Assembly: GCF_003576645.1 (NCBI RefSeq)
Contig: NC_044930.1
Location: 21,966,839 to 22,030,838 of the forward strand
Direction of reading: 5' to 3'
Length of the DNA: 64,000 nucleotides
DNA from: Ipomoea triloba
Taxonomy: Eukaryota; Streptophyta; Magnoliopsida; Solanales; Convolvulaceae
Part shown: positions 11,281-22,860 of the stretch, piece after piece
How the letters are laid out: each line of letters opens with the position of its first letter
Position numbering within the stretch: position 1 is the first letter of the stretch
Translations under genes and position numbers: made by a program
The notes under the pieces: model-generated
Seen by the model: the letters and a program-made list of their open reading frames with translations, nothing else
Databases searched by the model: none
What the model was told of the DNA's origin: nothing

Positions 11281-14200
11281 GGCAAAGTGGTATTTTGACA
11301 GTGGATGCTCACGACATATGACGGGAAGTAAGAAATATTTCAAAGATATAATTCCTTATACGGGACAGGTGACGTTTGGTGATAGAATAAAAGGTGATAT
11401 TAATTGCATTGGAATCCTTAATGTAGTCGGTCTGCCCTCTCCGAATAAGGTGCTACTTGTACATGACCTTAAAGCAAATTTGATAAGCATCAGTCAATTT
11501 TGTGATCAGAAACTCAATGTGGGATTTACAAAAGACCGGTGTATAGTCAAAGACCAGCAAAACAAGATTACTATAGAAGGTATAAGATTTATTGATAATT
11601 TTTATGTTTTATCTACTAACCTTCTATGTTGCAGGACATCTATTGATAACACAAACTGTGGCATCAACTACTTGGACACATAAACTATCAAGATATGAAT
11701 CAACTCATCAACCATGAATGTGTAAGGGGCATACCAAAATTCAAAGTAAGAGGATCTGGTGTGTGTGGACCGTGCCAACTTGGTAAACAAACCAAAGCTC
11801 TGCACAAGTCATATCATCACATAGGTACTTCTTCATGTCTGGAACTTCTTCACAAGGGTTTAATAGGGCCAACGTAGGTAGAAAGTATTGGTGGTAAGAT
11901 GTATATATTTGTCTGTGTTGACGACTATTCATGATTCTGCTAGGTACTATTTCTTAGAAACAAGTCCAAAACTTTTGAGCAATTTGAGAAATTGTGTTTG
12001 AAGCTGCAAAAGGAAAAGAACACTCAGATAGTGAAAATAGTGAAAATCAGGTCGGATCATGGAAGGGAATTCGAAAACCAAGATTTCTCAACCTTCTGCT
12101 CCAACAATGGAATAGGTCATGAATTCTCAGTACCAAAAACACCTCAAAAAAATGGTGTGGTTGAAAGAAAGAACATAACCATTCAGGAAATGGCTCGTGT
12201 GTTAATCAACAGCAAGAATCTTCCACAATTCTTTTGGGCTGAAGTTGTTCATACTACCTGTCATATAATAAATTGAGTGTATCTTAGACCTGGAATGTCA
12301 CAAACCCTATATGAACTATGGAGAGGAAGGAAACCAAGTCTAAAATATTTTCATATTTTTGGGAGTAAATGCTACATACTCAATGACAGAGAAAAGGTTG
12401 GAAAATTTAAAGCAAAGAGTGATGAAGGCATTTTTCTTGGATACTCACCAAACAGTAGAGCATATCGAGTATACAATAAAAGGATGAAATCAGTTCAAGA
12501 ATCTATAAATGTGATTGTTGATGACCAACCTCAAGAACAAAGTTATGATCCAGTCACTGACCATGCACAGGAGCAAGACAAACAGGAAGAATTGACTAGA
12601 GTCAATAAGTCAGAACAGAAGACTGAACTAGACTCTGAAACGGACAATTTAGAACTAGAGACTGAACAACCCGCAGGAAATGATTCAGAAACTCCTCAAC
12701 AACCAAAACAAGTCCTTGCTCACGTGGAGAAAAATCATCCAGCCAAAAATATACTAGGAACACCATCAGCTAGTGTTAGAACCAGAGGTATGTTAAGAAA
12801 CAATCTTGTTGAATTATCTGGATACTCATGCTATACTTCAAAGTTGGAACCAAAGAACTACAAAGAAGCCTTACAAGATGATACTGGATTCGTGCCATGC
12901 AAGATGAGCTAGCACAGTTCGAAAGAAATGATGTTTGGGAGCTAGTTCCTCGTCCACAAAATGCTAATATTGTCAGCACAAAATGGATCTTCAGAAATAA
13001 AACTGACCAGCAAGGAAATATTGTAAGAAATAAGGCTAGACTAGTGTCTCAAGGGTATTCGCAGATTGAAGGAATTGACTATTATGAGACCTTCGCACCT
13101 GTAGCTTGACTGGAATCAATCAAACACTTACTAGCTGTATCCTGCATACTGAACTTCCAACTGAACTAGATGGATGTCAAAACAGCATTCCTAAACAGAC
13201 TACTCCATGAAGAAATTTTCGTAGCTCAACCAAAAGGGTTTGAAGACCCTCATTTCCCACATCACGTCTATAAGCTAAAGAAAGCCCTCTATGGACTAAA
13301 GCAGGCCCCACGCATGGTATGAACGACTCACACAATATCTTTTGAAAAACGGCTACAACAGAGGAGGGGCCGACAAAACTTTATTTGTCAGAAAGACATC
13401 AAATCATATAACCGTAGCTCAAGTGTATGTGGATGACATTGTTTTCGGCTCAACGTCTTCAATCAGTGGCAAGCAGTTTGTTGAAGTTATGGAATAAAAA
13501 TTTGAGATGATCATGATTGGTGAATTAACATGTTTTTTGGGTTTACAAGTCAAACAGATAGAGACTGGGCTGTTTCTCTCACAAACCAAGTATGCACAGA
13601 ACTTAGTAAAAAGATTTGGACTAGATACAGCTAAGGAAGCTAAAACTCCACTATCTACAATAGTAAAGCTCTCTAAAGACACAGATTCAAAACAAGTTGA
13701 TGGTAAACTATACCGAAGTATGATAGGAAGCCTACTGTATTTGACAGCGAGCAGACCTGATATTATGTTCAATGTGGGACTATGCGCTCGATTCCAAGTT
13801 GACCCAAAAGAAACACACTTAAATGTTGTTAAAAGGATTATAAAATATGTCAAATGAACACTAAATCATGGGTTATGGTACTCTCATGACACAGGTACTG
13901 AACTACTTGGGTATAGTGATGCTGATTGGGCTGGAAATATCGAAGATAGAAAAAGCATTTCTGGTGGATGTTTCTTCCCGGGTAAAAATATGGTATCTTG
14001 GTTTAGTAAGAAACAAAATTTTATCTCTCTATCTACTGCAGAAGCTGAATACATAGCTGTGGGAAGCAGCTGCACTCAACTCATGTGGATGTGACAAATG
14101 CTGATCCACTATGGAATAAAGTTCAAAAGTGTAGATCTTCATTGCGATAACACAAGCGCAATCAACATTGCAAAGAATCCTGTGCAACATTCTCGAACGA

Positions 14201-14367
14201 AACACATTGACATATGTCATCATTTCATCAGAGAACTAGTAGAAGATGGAGACATCAAATTGCACAATATTCCAACTGATAAACAACTGGCAGACAAATA
14301 CTATATTATATTGGACCTTGATAAACAACTGATAAACCCCTGGAAAGAATCAGGTTTAATTCAATAA
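11281..14367 (+). pseudogene. Copia Pol relic (protease, integrase, RT, RNase H)
   Basis: The domain order protease-integrase-RT-RNase H is the Ty1/copia order. Protease is marked by FDSGCSRHMTG near 11297. Integrase shows a C-x2-C segment (CGPCQLG, about 11765), VCVDDYS near 11912 and the PQKNGVVERKN glutamate motif near 12150. Reverse transcriptase shows KWIFRNK near 12980, [22 protein letters not shown] near 13275 and YVDDIVFGS near 13425. RNase H is seen as STAEAEYIA near 14035 and [14 protein letters not shown] near 14195. At least eight in-frame stops (11279, 11875, 11932, 11938, 12274, 13107, 13168, 13855 and others) and frameshifts near 12890 and 13310 kill it. Most stops look like C-to-T changes at CAG or CGA codons or G-to-A at TGG. 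Confidence 0.85.
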
Positions 14368-14516
14368 AATCTGAACTTGGTATGTGTACCATATCCCTGA
14401 ACTAGTTTAGAATATGGTACATTACATACCAAATACTATATTGTTAAACCTTGATTAACCGTTTTTATTTTAATTAAAAATTGATTTAATGCTGAAGCTT
14501 ATCTGTTAAGCGTGAA

Positions 14517-15071
14517 ATGATGAGGACAAATGTACTCTGCCTGACAAGCTGCCCAAAGCATTTATTGCGGAAAAGACAACCGTCAATCACAAGCACATCT
14601 CCCACGACTATCACACTTCACCACGTGACCCGAAGAAATTGGCATATCCACAGCTTTCATATTCTTGAAAAATCCAATTGCAAAAAGCGGAAACAAAAGA
14701 TCACCAAAATCTCCTTTTCTCTCTCTATAACTCTAAACTTCACCATTGTCATTCTTGTTTCAGAACATACAAACACTGTTGAAGCTTTAAACTCTTGTGC
14801 AAAAATGGATCAGGATTCAACCAACTACTTCGACTTTGCAAGACTCACGAACAGGTGCCCCAGAGAAGTTCAACATCAGGCCTCACGAGAAATGGTGTTG
14901 ATCATCAACAAAAAAATCGACCCTCCAAGACGAGAACCTATTTGGTCCTTTTATTCTAGGGCGGAGCAACATGACTATCTAAAAGGATTTCTCAAGCCAC
15001 TTGCTGTGGAAACTGGTGAATCATCTAAAGAGAAGGTTCCTGAGGTTCACTCGAAAAACCCTTGTCTATAA
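14517..15071 (+). pseudogene. Downstream ORF of the SIRE-like copia element, part 1
   Basis: This is an open frame of up to 184 codons lying after RNase H, where SIRE/Maximus copia elements carry an extra ORF sometimes called envelope-like. The recognisable stretch begins at MDQDSTNYFDFARLTNR (about 14805) and is basic and polar; no transmembrane segment is clear in it. It is separated from part 2 by a stop and about 160 bp. I infer the assignment from position and do not claim an envelope function. Confidence 0.45.
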
Positions 15072-15233
15072 TTCTTCCTTCTCTACATATGTTCTTTATA
15101 TGTTGATCTGTCAATGTGAAAAAGCTTGAACAATTTTCGTTTACATAAATAAATTTTTCAGGAGATAATTGTTCTATCAGATACTGAAGATGAAAACAAA
15201 ACTGAAAACCCTGTTGTTGAAAAACCTCTACCA

Positions 15234-15863
15234 TTGGTTTCCGTGAAAAACGAACCTGTTGACCCTGTTGATGATTTACCTTTTGATATGTCTGCTCATA
15301 ATGTGAATACTTCAATATCTATTGATCCTAACCCTGCACCCAGTATGGTTTATGGCCCTTACTTATTAGAACCACCATCCTCCATGTTTTCCAGACTCAA
15401 TCTGTTCAATGTGTTGAATGATTACAGAAAATCTGTTTCCCTCACCAATAAGTTGTCTATTTCAATAACCATCCCACAGTCTGAAACCTCTGCACAAGAT
15501 CCACTCCTTTCACTATCACAACCTCAACCACTGGTATCCACAAAACACACACAAAATATTTCTGAGAAAAACCGAACTACCATGTCTGAAGAATCGCATA
15601 CCTTAGAATCTACTGAAACCATCCCTGAACCATCTCCTAAACAAACTCCAAAGCTTAGCCCTGTTAACCCTAACACTGAACCAACTCTAGAACCATTGGA
15701 TTTTGAAATTGAATATGAAACAGGAAATGCAACTGAGAAACAGGTAGCCGATAAAGATGATGGAGGAGACAACATACCCCTGTCTCAGATCAGAAAATCC
15801 AGAGAAAAGGCAAAAGGAAAAAAGAAAGTGACTGAAACTGAAGCTGATACAAACCCAGTGTAG
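15234..15863 (+). pseudogene. Downstream ORF of the SIRE-like copia element, part 2
   Basis: This is a 209-codon open frame rich in Pro, Ser, Thr and Glu, with a run of TEP/SP motifs in the middle and a basic KSREKAKGKKK cluster near its end. It stops at TAG at 15861 (again compatible with CAG to TAG) and similar coding sense continues to about 15965. Low-complexity, disordered composition is usual for this part of SIRE elements. The element ends abruptly near 15975, where unrelated repeat DNA begins. Confidence 0.45.
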
Positions 15864-15971
15864 AAGATTCAGGTTTTTACTGCTCCTACTCCTAGAAGAA
15901 GAACCAGGTCCACAACAACAGTGCAAAAGGAGACTCATTCTCCTACCAGAAAGTCAAAAAGAAACCAAACT

Positions 15972-16121
15972 CGATACTGTAGTTGTGTTGAACTAATACT
16001 ACAGTTGTGTCCGTAACTGATATTGCAGTTGTCGAGGCTGTTTCATCCGTCTGGAACTGCAGTTGTGTTAAACTGATACTGTAGTTGTGTTGAAATTTGA
16101 AAGGGAATTGCAGTTGCGCAG
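15972..16121. repeat. Fragment of the CTGTAGTTGTGTTGAA minisatellite-bearing repeat
   Basis: Repeated ACTGTAGTTGTGTTGAA and ACTGCAGTTGTGTTAAA units match the tandem array at 33319-33640. It abuts the broken end of the copia element and is the target into which Cassandra inserted. Confidence 0.55.
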
Positions 16122-16716
16122 TGATGGATCTCAGCGCTGCACTATGCTTACTTCCCAGGGGGTCACCCATCCCGTGACTGCCGGTTAACCACAGAGTTCT
16201 TTGGCTAACTGGTTGCTATATCCTTCCTAAAACCAATTGGTGATAGGTAGGTGGACTAATACCATTTAACCACCCCTCCCAGCACCTGCATCAACCTTTG
16301 ATCACCAAGCCCAGCTATGCAGCATGCCTGACTCGGTCCTTAGCCTACGCGCCCAACAATCCCCTCTTGAGACTTGGACTTGGCACGACCTACGCCCACA
16401 TCCCACCTGGGATTGGACTCGGCTTTCGCCTCGCCATCGATTCGAACCCGTGACCTCGGCTCTGATACCAATTGATGGATCTCAGCGCTGCACTATGCTT
16501 ACTTCCCAGGGGGTCACCCATCCCGTGACTGTCGGAAGTCAAGCACGCTTAACCACAGAGTTCTTTGGCTAACTGGTTGCCATATCATTCCTAAAACCAA
16601 TTGGTGATAGGTAGGTGGACTAATACCATTTAACCACATCCCTCCATGGTAAGCCACAGCGCCACGTCTCGAATCGAGCAGGGGCTGAACTCGGCCAACC
16701 TTGCCGACGCCCAACA
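16122..16716 (-). mobile_element. Cassandra TRIM retrotransposon with 5S rRNA-like LTRs
   Basis: The left LTR (16122-16358) and right LTR (16473-16716) both start TGATGGATCTCAGCGC and end CCCAACA. Five-base target duplications CGCAG lie at 16117-16121 and 16717-16721. On the minus strand the LTRs contain GTTAAGCGTGCTTGACTTC and GGATGGGTGACC, matching the internal promoter region of plant 5S rRNA. The primer-binding site TTGGTATCAGAGC (as its complement) lies directly next to the right LTR, and a purine-rich AGAGGGGAT lies beside the left LTR. The internal part is only 114 bp with no ORF. The left LTR has a 14-bp deletion inside the 5S-like domain. Such elements move with enzymes supplied by other retrotransposons. 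Confidence 0.92.
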
Positions 16717-16729
16717 CGCAGTTATAAGT

Positions 16730-18330
16730 GCTTATTTGTCTATATTTTTCACCCTTTCACTAAGTCATTTTTCTTATTGATCATTCCAAATTTAATGAGA
16801 TTAGGACTAAATTGTTTTATTTTCCAAGGAGTTTGGATTTGGAAGCAATGATGATTATTTTCATGCATTTTGGAAAGAACTAGAGTCAAAAGGAACATTT
16901 TGGATGCATTTGGAGCCAATGAGAACCAAGGAGAAGTTATGGAGATGGATGCAACACTTCCAATGGAGCCTAAGAGTAGTAGTTTCAATGGTTTTGATCA
17001 TATGGACAAATTAAACAAAGGAAAAAGTGGAACAAGTGCCAAAAGTCTGAAAGTCTCGCATAAATCGGGCACTATTCGGTATTTGGACAACATCTCGGCC
17101 TAGAAATATCCAAATTGAGTGATTCTTATGCCATTGGAAATAAGACTCAAAGAGATACAACTCTTATGAAGACATTACATCTTAAAAAGAAAGCTAAAGG
17201 GGTCAAAATCATCCAAACTAACAGATCTCGTCCAAATCTGCCACTGTTTGGTATTTTGACCATATCTCAGCCTAGGAATGTTCAATTGAGGTGATTCCTA
17301 CGCCATTGGAAAGCCAACCTGAAGGGCTAAAGCTTTGGTAAAGACCATGAAGGCTAATAAAGTGGTTTTAGGTTGAAAATTATCCTAGAAGTCAAAGCGG
17401 TTGCACAGAATTCTACTTACACAGTGAGAAATGCACTGTAAATCGGCCAAAATGAAATGGCCACTCACACGGGCCGTGTGGGTAGCTGTTTGGCACCTGG
17501 TCTAGGTATATTTAAACTCGTTTTGAGCATTTTGAACTTGGTTTTGACCCATGGTTGAACCCTAGACACTCCCATTCACTCCCTTTCATATTTTTAGGTT
17601 AGATTAGGTTTAGATCTATGTTCTTTAACACTTTTGGAGCTTGTAATCTTGGATTTGAAGCTTGGATTTCAAGATTCTACCACTCATTTCAATAGAGAAG
17701 TTTTCTTTCCCTTATCTCTTTTCTTTTGCAAGATTTATGTTTATTAATTGTGTTTTTGTGTTCTTTATGCTATTTAATCATGAGTAGTTAGTTTATGAGC
17801 TTGAGTTAGGGTTGTATTATCTATTTTGATGCTTAGGTTGTGATTATTGTGAAAAAAGGGGAAGTACCCCAATCTAGAGTTCATGTGCTTGAGTTGGGTC
17901 TTTAATCTATCTTGCAATAGTTGATACAGAGCAATTGTTGTTTGTGTTTGGAAAGTCTTTCATCTCAATGGGAATTGGATGGAAGACTTGAGCCTTCCCA
18001 CTCTCGAACCCAATTTCCCTTCTATGGAAATAAGGGTAGATTGTGACTTAAATAGCTTTTGTTCTTCAAGAACTTGGGTTGATACACCACAGGAGTGGGG
18101 CAATCCTTGTTCTAATCCTTGTTTTGACTAGGATTTATTTGTGCTTGCCTCAAGATCTTAGGTAAAATGTTCTTCCCCCAAACTTAATTGTTAAAACATC
18201 TAGATGGTAATGCCCCTAACTTGAGTCCTATTTCTTTATTTTGTATTTATCTATTGTTTATATGTGTTTGTTCTACCTTGTTGTCGTTTGCTTAGCTTCT
18301 TGTTGATTTCCTTGTGCTAGTGCCTAGTTT
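16730..18330 (+). mobile_element. Probable Ty3-type LTR or leader remnant, non-coding
   Basis: It contains ACACGGGCCGTGTGGG, a long stretch with frequent stops, T-rich leader-like DNA (about 17690-17860) and GGGGAAGTACCCC. These are common in LTRs and untranslated leaders of plant Ty3 elements. I found neither paired LTRs nor Pol motifs. The ORF 16870-17103 is a shadow. Confidence 0.35.
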
Positions 18331-18520
18331 TGTGATTGCATATTGCGTGCCATAATCCCCAATCCTTAGCAAAACGACATTTCACACCTGTACACTCACT
18401 ATCACTCATTTTTGCTACACATCACGCAGAATGGAGACAGTTTCATCTGTCTGTTTTTATTAATCAAAACGACGTCGTTTTGTCACTTGGACCACAATAT
18501 ATATTTCCTAATCCAAAAAC
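18330..18520. repeat. Fragment related to the 33.2-33.8 kb element
   Basis: TTTCATCTGTCTGTTTTTATTAATC followed by the perfect palindrome AAAACGACGTCGTTTT matches 33655-33705. It is the end of the same repeat family. Confidence 0.5.
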
Positions 18521-18604
18521 ATTGCCAATTCCGTTCGGCAATTATATTTCATAAATCATAATCCCACATCTCAATTAGACAATTAGAAGCAGCTCTTAAG
18601 AGAG

Positions 18605-18971
18605 ATGAATGGTGATGTTGATGGAAATGAATTGTATTTTGAGCTAAAATTGCTTAGAGAGATTTTATCGAAAGAAAAAGATATGGGTAGTGAGCATATT
18701 GAATTCGTTGAAACGGTTGAGTTGTTTTCAAAATGCTACTATTGCATAATAAATATGATTGATTATCCTGATTACTGTTGCCTTTGCAAAAATGAGTTTT
18801 TAAAAGTCGAAATTGTTGAAATCTTACTTACGATCAAGTATGTTGCAAGAGAGACTCAATGGATTAGCTTTAATCTCCATTGAAAATGAGCTTTTGGAAG
18901 AAGTTAATATCAAAAGTTTGGTCGATGATTTTGCGTCTAAATATGCACGATGCATGCATGTCAGCTTTTAA
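18605..18971 (+). pseudogene. hAT transposase C-terminal relic (ZMYM1-like)
   Basis: The first open part (MNGDVDGNELYFELKLLREI from ATG 18605) and, after a frameshift near 18820, SMLQERLNGLALISIENELL and VNIKSLVDDFASKYA match the C-terminal dimerisation region of plant hAT transposases annotated as zinc-finger MYM-type 1-like. The segment that normally links them, with the SAERSFSKLK-type motif, is missing. The relic ends with TAA at 18969. No TIRs were identified around it. It is non-functional. Confidence 0.65.
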
Positions 18972-19299
18972 ATAAAATTTTATATGTATTTTTTATAACA
19001 ATATTTATATTTTGATACAACTTTTTGAACAATTATTATTTATATATAGAAATTATTTGAAAAAAAATAGTCCAAATTAAGATATGACAGAAGGCCCAAT
19101 TTTTATTGGAATGGCCTTGGTTTCAATAGGTAGATTTCTCCATTGGCAATAAAGGTGCGTAACTATATGTATTGATTAATTCACTGTACAGATTATGTTA
19201 TATATATACACCCTAGAGTTAGGTAAAACAGACTAAACCACTAATTTAAAATTTGAAAACAAAGACCCCACTAAAACTTTGTTTAGAAACTTCGTACTC

Positions 19300-19510
19300 T
19301 AAAAATTGTTTCGATCCCCCAAGAGAGGTCGGGAATTCAAACCCCTCTCATATGAAAAATTAATTTGTTCAGTGTTTGCACCCACTTAACTCACTGGTTT
19401 AGTGGGTAGTATTTGGGAGAATAGATCAAGCTAGTTCGAACTTCGTCAGCGATCCCAATGTCGAGATTATGCTTAAAGTGGGCACATTCCTTAGCTTGTA
19501 CGCACCACTA
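19300..19510. mobile_element. tRNA-derived SINE-like relic
   Basis: ATTCAAACCCCTCTC and the box TTAACTCACTGGTTTAGTGGG resemble box-B and box-A sequences. Related TTAGCTCAGTGATTA sequences occur near 48250 and 38380. The boundaries are not defined. Flanking DNA (18972-19300, 19510-20030) shows no supported gene. Confidence 0.35.
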
Positions 19511-20104
19511 GCATTTCGTGATTAGTATTATTATGGTAGGGGCTTAAAGGTGTATTTTACAATCTCGTTTGAGAGGACAAGCAAGTATTATAAGTGAGGA
19601 AGATTTACCGTTGATGAAGTTGGCAGTTTCCTCATATTCCTGGTTCAATAAATAAATGCAAGCGTGTCAATGTGTTTGGAGGTGGAGTAGCCCCTTTTGT
19701 AGACGCGCTGTGTGACATTACAACTCTCAAGTTGTGTGATGCTCATATCCTGCAAGCGCCATAATATGTCTTTGCCATTAGGGAGTGAAATCACCAGCCC
19801 TGCCCTTCCCCTTCTTCCTTTCCTTCATGAAGGGTAAGTAGTAAATGTATGGCAAACTCATGATTGACAAAAGGGTAAAATGTTGCCACATAACCCACAT
19901 CAACTTGATACTTGAAAACCCACCGAGAATAGTCATTCTCCATTTCAAAAACATTCAACAACTGGCCACATTTGCGATTGTGTTATGTTGCGGTTTTTCA
20001 TTTGGCAGAGCTACAAAATGCGGCTCGTCGGGTGATGGAATATAAATTGGAGGGGGGAACAAGAGTCCCGTGACGACGACGGCGGCGGCGGCAGGGCGGC
20101 GGGA

Positions 20105-20287
20105 ATGGAGGCGCCGGAAATTGGGGCTGGATATGATGGAAAGCCACTGCTTGGAGACGCATTGGAGGCGCAGAACAGATCTGGGGTCAATCCAACCAGA
20201 ATTTCTATTAACAAATCTTCCATTGCTTCATCCCTTAGAATTCCTCAACAAAGACAAATCTTGCCACTTAAATTTATATCCGTATAA
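20105..20287 (+). CDS. Hypothetical short ORF in a GC-rich island, possible first exon
   Basis: This is a 60-codon ORF starting MEAPEIGAGYDGKPLLGDAL. It sits in an unusually GC-rich patch (20060-20180) preceded by AATATAAATTGG, a possible TATA element, at about 20038. The base composition is unlike the AT-rich surroundings and resembles a plant first exon. I do not recognise the protein and no downstream exons are apparent. It may be a captured gene fragment or a chance ORF. Confidence 0.25.
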   Translation: MEAPEIGAGYDGKPLLGDALEAQNRSGVNPTRISINKSSIASSLRIPQQRQILPLKFISV

Positions 20288-20777
20288 GCAGTTATTAGAA
20301 TTTAAGATCAGTTAGAATTCCTCGAAAAGCAGACTTAATGACTCAATTTAGAACCCTAATTCATGTCAAAGTCTAAATGGCCCGGCCAATTCATTAAAAG
20401 TTTATATCCATCCGTATTTAATTAAAAATTAAGGAGTAATAATTAGATAAGAAAATGAATATAGTAAAAATCAAGTGTAATTTTTTCTTTTCAAAAAAAA
20501 TATAGAATGCCTCACTTCTTGAGTTTATTCGGTTGAAAATATTCATTAAAAAAAAGTATAGATTACTTTTATGAACAAATCTAGCTTGTATGTTAAACTT
20601 TTAATAATTTTTAATTAAAACGTAATATTTTTATATGAGTGTAACAAAAATATTATAATTTTATTAAAAATACTACGTAGCAGGAAGTAAATTATTTTGT
20701 ATTGCCTTGCTAGTGTCGTTCCTATATAAAAAGGAGTCCAAGGCCAAACCTTGAGAACAACATCTTATTCCTCCTAA

Positions 20778-20921
20778 ATGGCACTCCATCCTTTTCTTCT
20801 GAAGGGTACCCTATTCGCATTGATACTCCTCAAGTTTCCTCAACCCCACCCACGAAGTTGGATAGGCTTGCATGACAAATCATGGCATAGGGCAAAGCTC
20901 CGATCCATGAGGGGGAATTAG
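20778..20921 (+). CDS. Hypothetical 47-residue peptide with TATA box upstream
   Basis: ATG at 20778 opens a 47-codon frame ending TAG at 20921. The N-terminal part MALHPFLLKGTLFALILLKF is hydrophobic and signal-like; the rest is basic (RSWIGLHDKSWHRAKLRSMRGN). TATATAAAA at 20723-20731 lies about 47 bp upstream, a plausible promoter distance for a short leader. No family was recognised. It lies just before a SINE-like repeat, so it may also be the cut end of a longer gene. Confidence 0.2.
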   Translation: MALHPFLLKGTLFALILLKFPQPHPRSWIGLHDKSWHRAKLRSMRGN

Positions 20922-20934
20922 TAGTAAGTTTATG

Positions 20935-21085
20935 CCAAAGACCTTGTTGTCAAGTGGCATCCGGTATCCCAATTAACACTCCCACATGGATACCTTCAAT
21001 AGGTTGAGAAAGTAGCTATGAACAGATACTACACTGTAACAGAGTCGGAGGCAACTGTTAACTCATTGTGCTTCAGTAACAGATA
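20935..21085 (+). mobile_element. tRNA-derived SINE-like copy
   Basis: CCAAAGACCTTGTTGTCAAGTGGCA at the head and AGGTTGAGAAAGTAGCTATG in the body match the SINE at 38927-41267 and, at the head, those at 7697 and 28047. Confidence 0.5.
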
Positions 21086-21104
21086 CTACAATACTATTGC
21101 TTGG

Positions 21105-21345
21105 TAAATAATCTGTCTAGCTATCAGTCAATTTTGACTTATTTGAATCAATATAAGTGTTTGGTTAATAAGTTTTTGTAACTCCAAAATACTAAAATTC
21201 AAAAGGCTACTCAAAACAATCTTTTTAATACCAAACAGCTATAAACTAACAACTAATTTACCAAACACATTTCTACAATCAACTAATGTTATCAACTAAT
21301 CATACCTTCTAACCCAATCAGCTAACAACTATTTACCAGGGATAA
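21105..21345. mobile_element. MITE-like repeat, copy 2
   Basis: This is the same family as 2560-2880; see that entry for the shared blocks. Confidence 0.4.
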
Positions 21346-21347
21346 TT

Positions 21348-21443
21348 AAACTTTTTTTTAATAGTAATTGATGATTGCTTTGACTCTTTGTTTTAAACTT
21401 TTTTTTAATAGTAATTGATGATTGCTTTGACTCTTTGTTTTAA
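21348..21443. repeat. Tandem duplication of about 48 bp
   Basis: AACTTTTTTTTAATAGTAATT through TCTTTGTTTTA occurs twice in a row with essentially no change. It could be replication slippage or an unmerged assembly overlap. Confidence 0.7.
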
Positions 21444-21751
21444 TTCAATCGTTGAATGTATGTATAGATTAATGATGGAAGCAATTGAAGCAAAACTGGC
21501 CCAATTTGGAGGCAAAAAGGGCATAATAATTATTATAATTATTAGAAACTAAGATGTCAATTAATATGGTACTTATCCGCTAGGCGGCAACAAACCATCT
21601 ACATGTTATCTTATCATTTGACGCTGTATTGTGGGTCGAGTTACAAGGGTAATGAGATCAAATATGTAGTTAGGAGTTGTTCAGTTTTCACATATCCATC
21701 TAACCGGGAAAACGGTGATTAGTTGTTCAACTGATAGGGCCAGATGTTAAT

Positions 21752-22374
21752 GGCTATGTTTGGCAAACCTAACTGAAACAGTAGCTGAAAGCTGAAAAGC
21801 TATAAGCTCGAAGCTGAAATTTGAAGAGCTGTTATGCTTAAAAGTGTTTGGTAAAATTAGCTTTTTGATAAGTTGATAAATGTAAAAAGACTAAAAATGA
21901 CATCTTCATAAAAGTTAAATGGTTTTAAATTTAAATAGGTTTATTTACATATTAAAATATAAAATAATAAAATTAATATAATTTAATAAAATATAAAGTA
22001 AGAACATATATTTAAAAATATATAAAGTAAAACAAGATGTTTATAATTCATAAAATTAGTTCATACAAAAATTATTGTTCAAACACAAATATCAAATTAA
22101 AATTACAACAAAATATATTGAAGAAAAAAGGCCAAAAGAGTTTTAATTGGGAGGAATAAATGATGTCATTTATATAAAATAATAAGGATAAAGATGGAAA
22201 AAAGTTAAGAAGCTACTAGCTTATTTTTAAAAGCTACCTGAAGTAGCGGTTTCAAAATAAGCGCTTATTTTAAGCTACTAGCTTATTTTGAGAACATTAC
22301 CAAACAAAGCTTATAGCTTATTAGTAGCTTAAAATAAGCTATAAGCTCCTAAATAAGCTCTGCCAAACACAGTC
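21752..22374. mobile_element. MITE with TGTTTGGCA-type terminal repeats
   Basis: The left end GGCTATGTTTGGCAAA and the reverse complement of the right end, GACTGTGTTTGGCAGA, form imperfect TIRs. AAT flanks both sides, suggesting a 3-bp target duplication as in PIF/Harbinger elements. The body has many AAGCTATAAGCT palindromes. The site is empty in the right inner arm near 48350. Confidence 0.55.
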
Positions 22375-22860
22375 AATGTATCCCACAGTGCCACTATCAA
22401 CTTTCAAACTTTTATCACTTCTTTCAAGTACGACTTACTAAACCATTGAGTTAAACCCGTGAAGGCTTCATCTAATACTCTTGCCTTGCACTTACCGTTG
22501 TCATAATTTCCATAATTCATTTTGCATTCATACATGAACATGAAATAATATTTTTTTTAAAAAAAATTATGTGCACAATGATATCATGGTAGTGGTAAGA
22601 TTCACAACTTTTCATTTAACAAGGAAATTAAATAACACAACAAAATAATAATATAACATTAAGAAAAATTAAATTCAATTTGAAAAAAGTACGAGATAAA
22701 CTAAATAATCATAAATGTAACTATTCATTTAGAATAATATACTTTAATTTCTCTTCGGCAACACACAACATGCATGGAAGTTTAACTCTCTCTTCTAATT
22801 CATTCCAAAAAATATGCTCCCTCTTTGGTGAAATTCACTAAACTTAGCTCATCTTCTAAT

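Noticed and set aside
13419..13853. 144-codon antisense ORF in the copia RT region
   Set aside because: It is a shadow of the sense RT/RNase H frame.
16122..16283. A genuine 5S rRNA gene
   Set aside because: Only the internal part matches 5S; it lies inside paired LTRs of Cassandra, and the left copy has a deletion.
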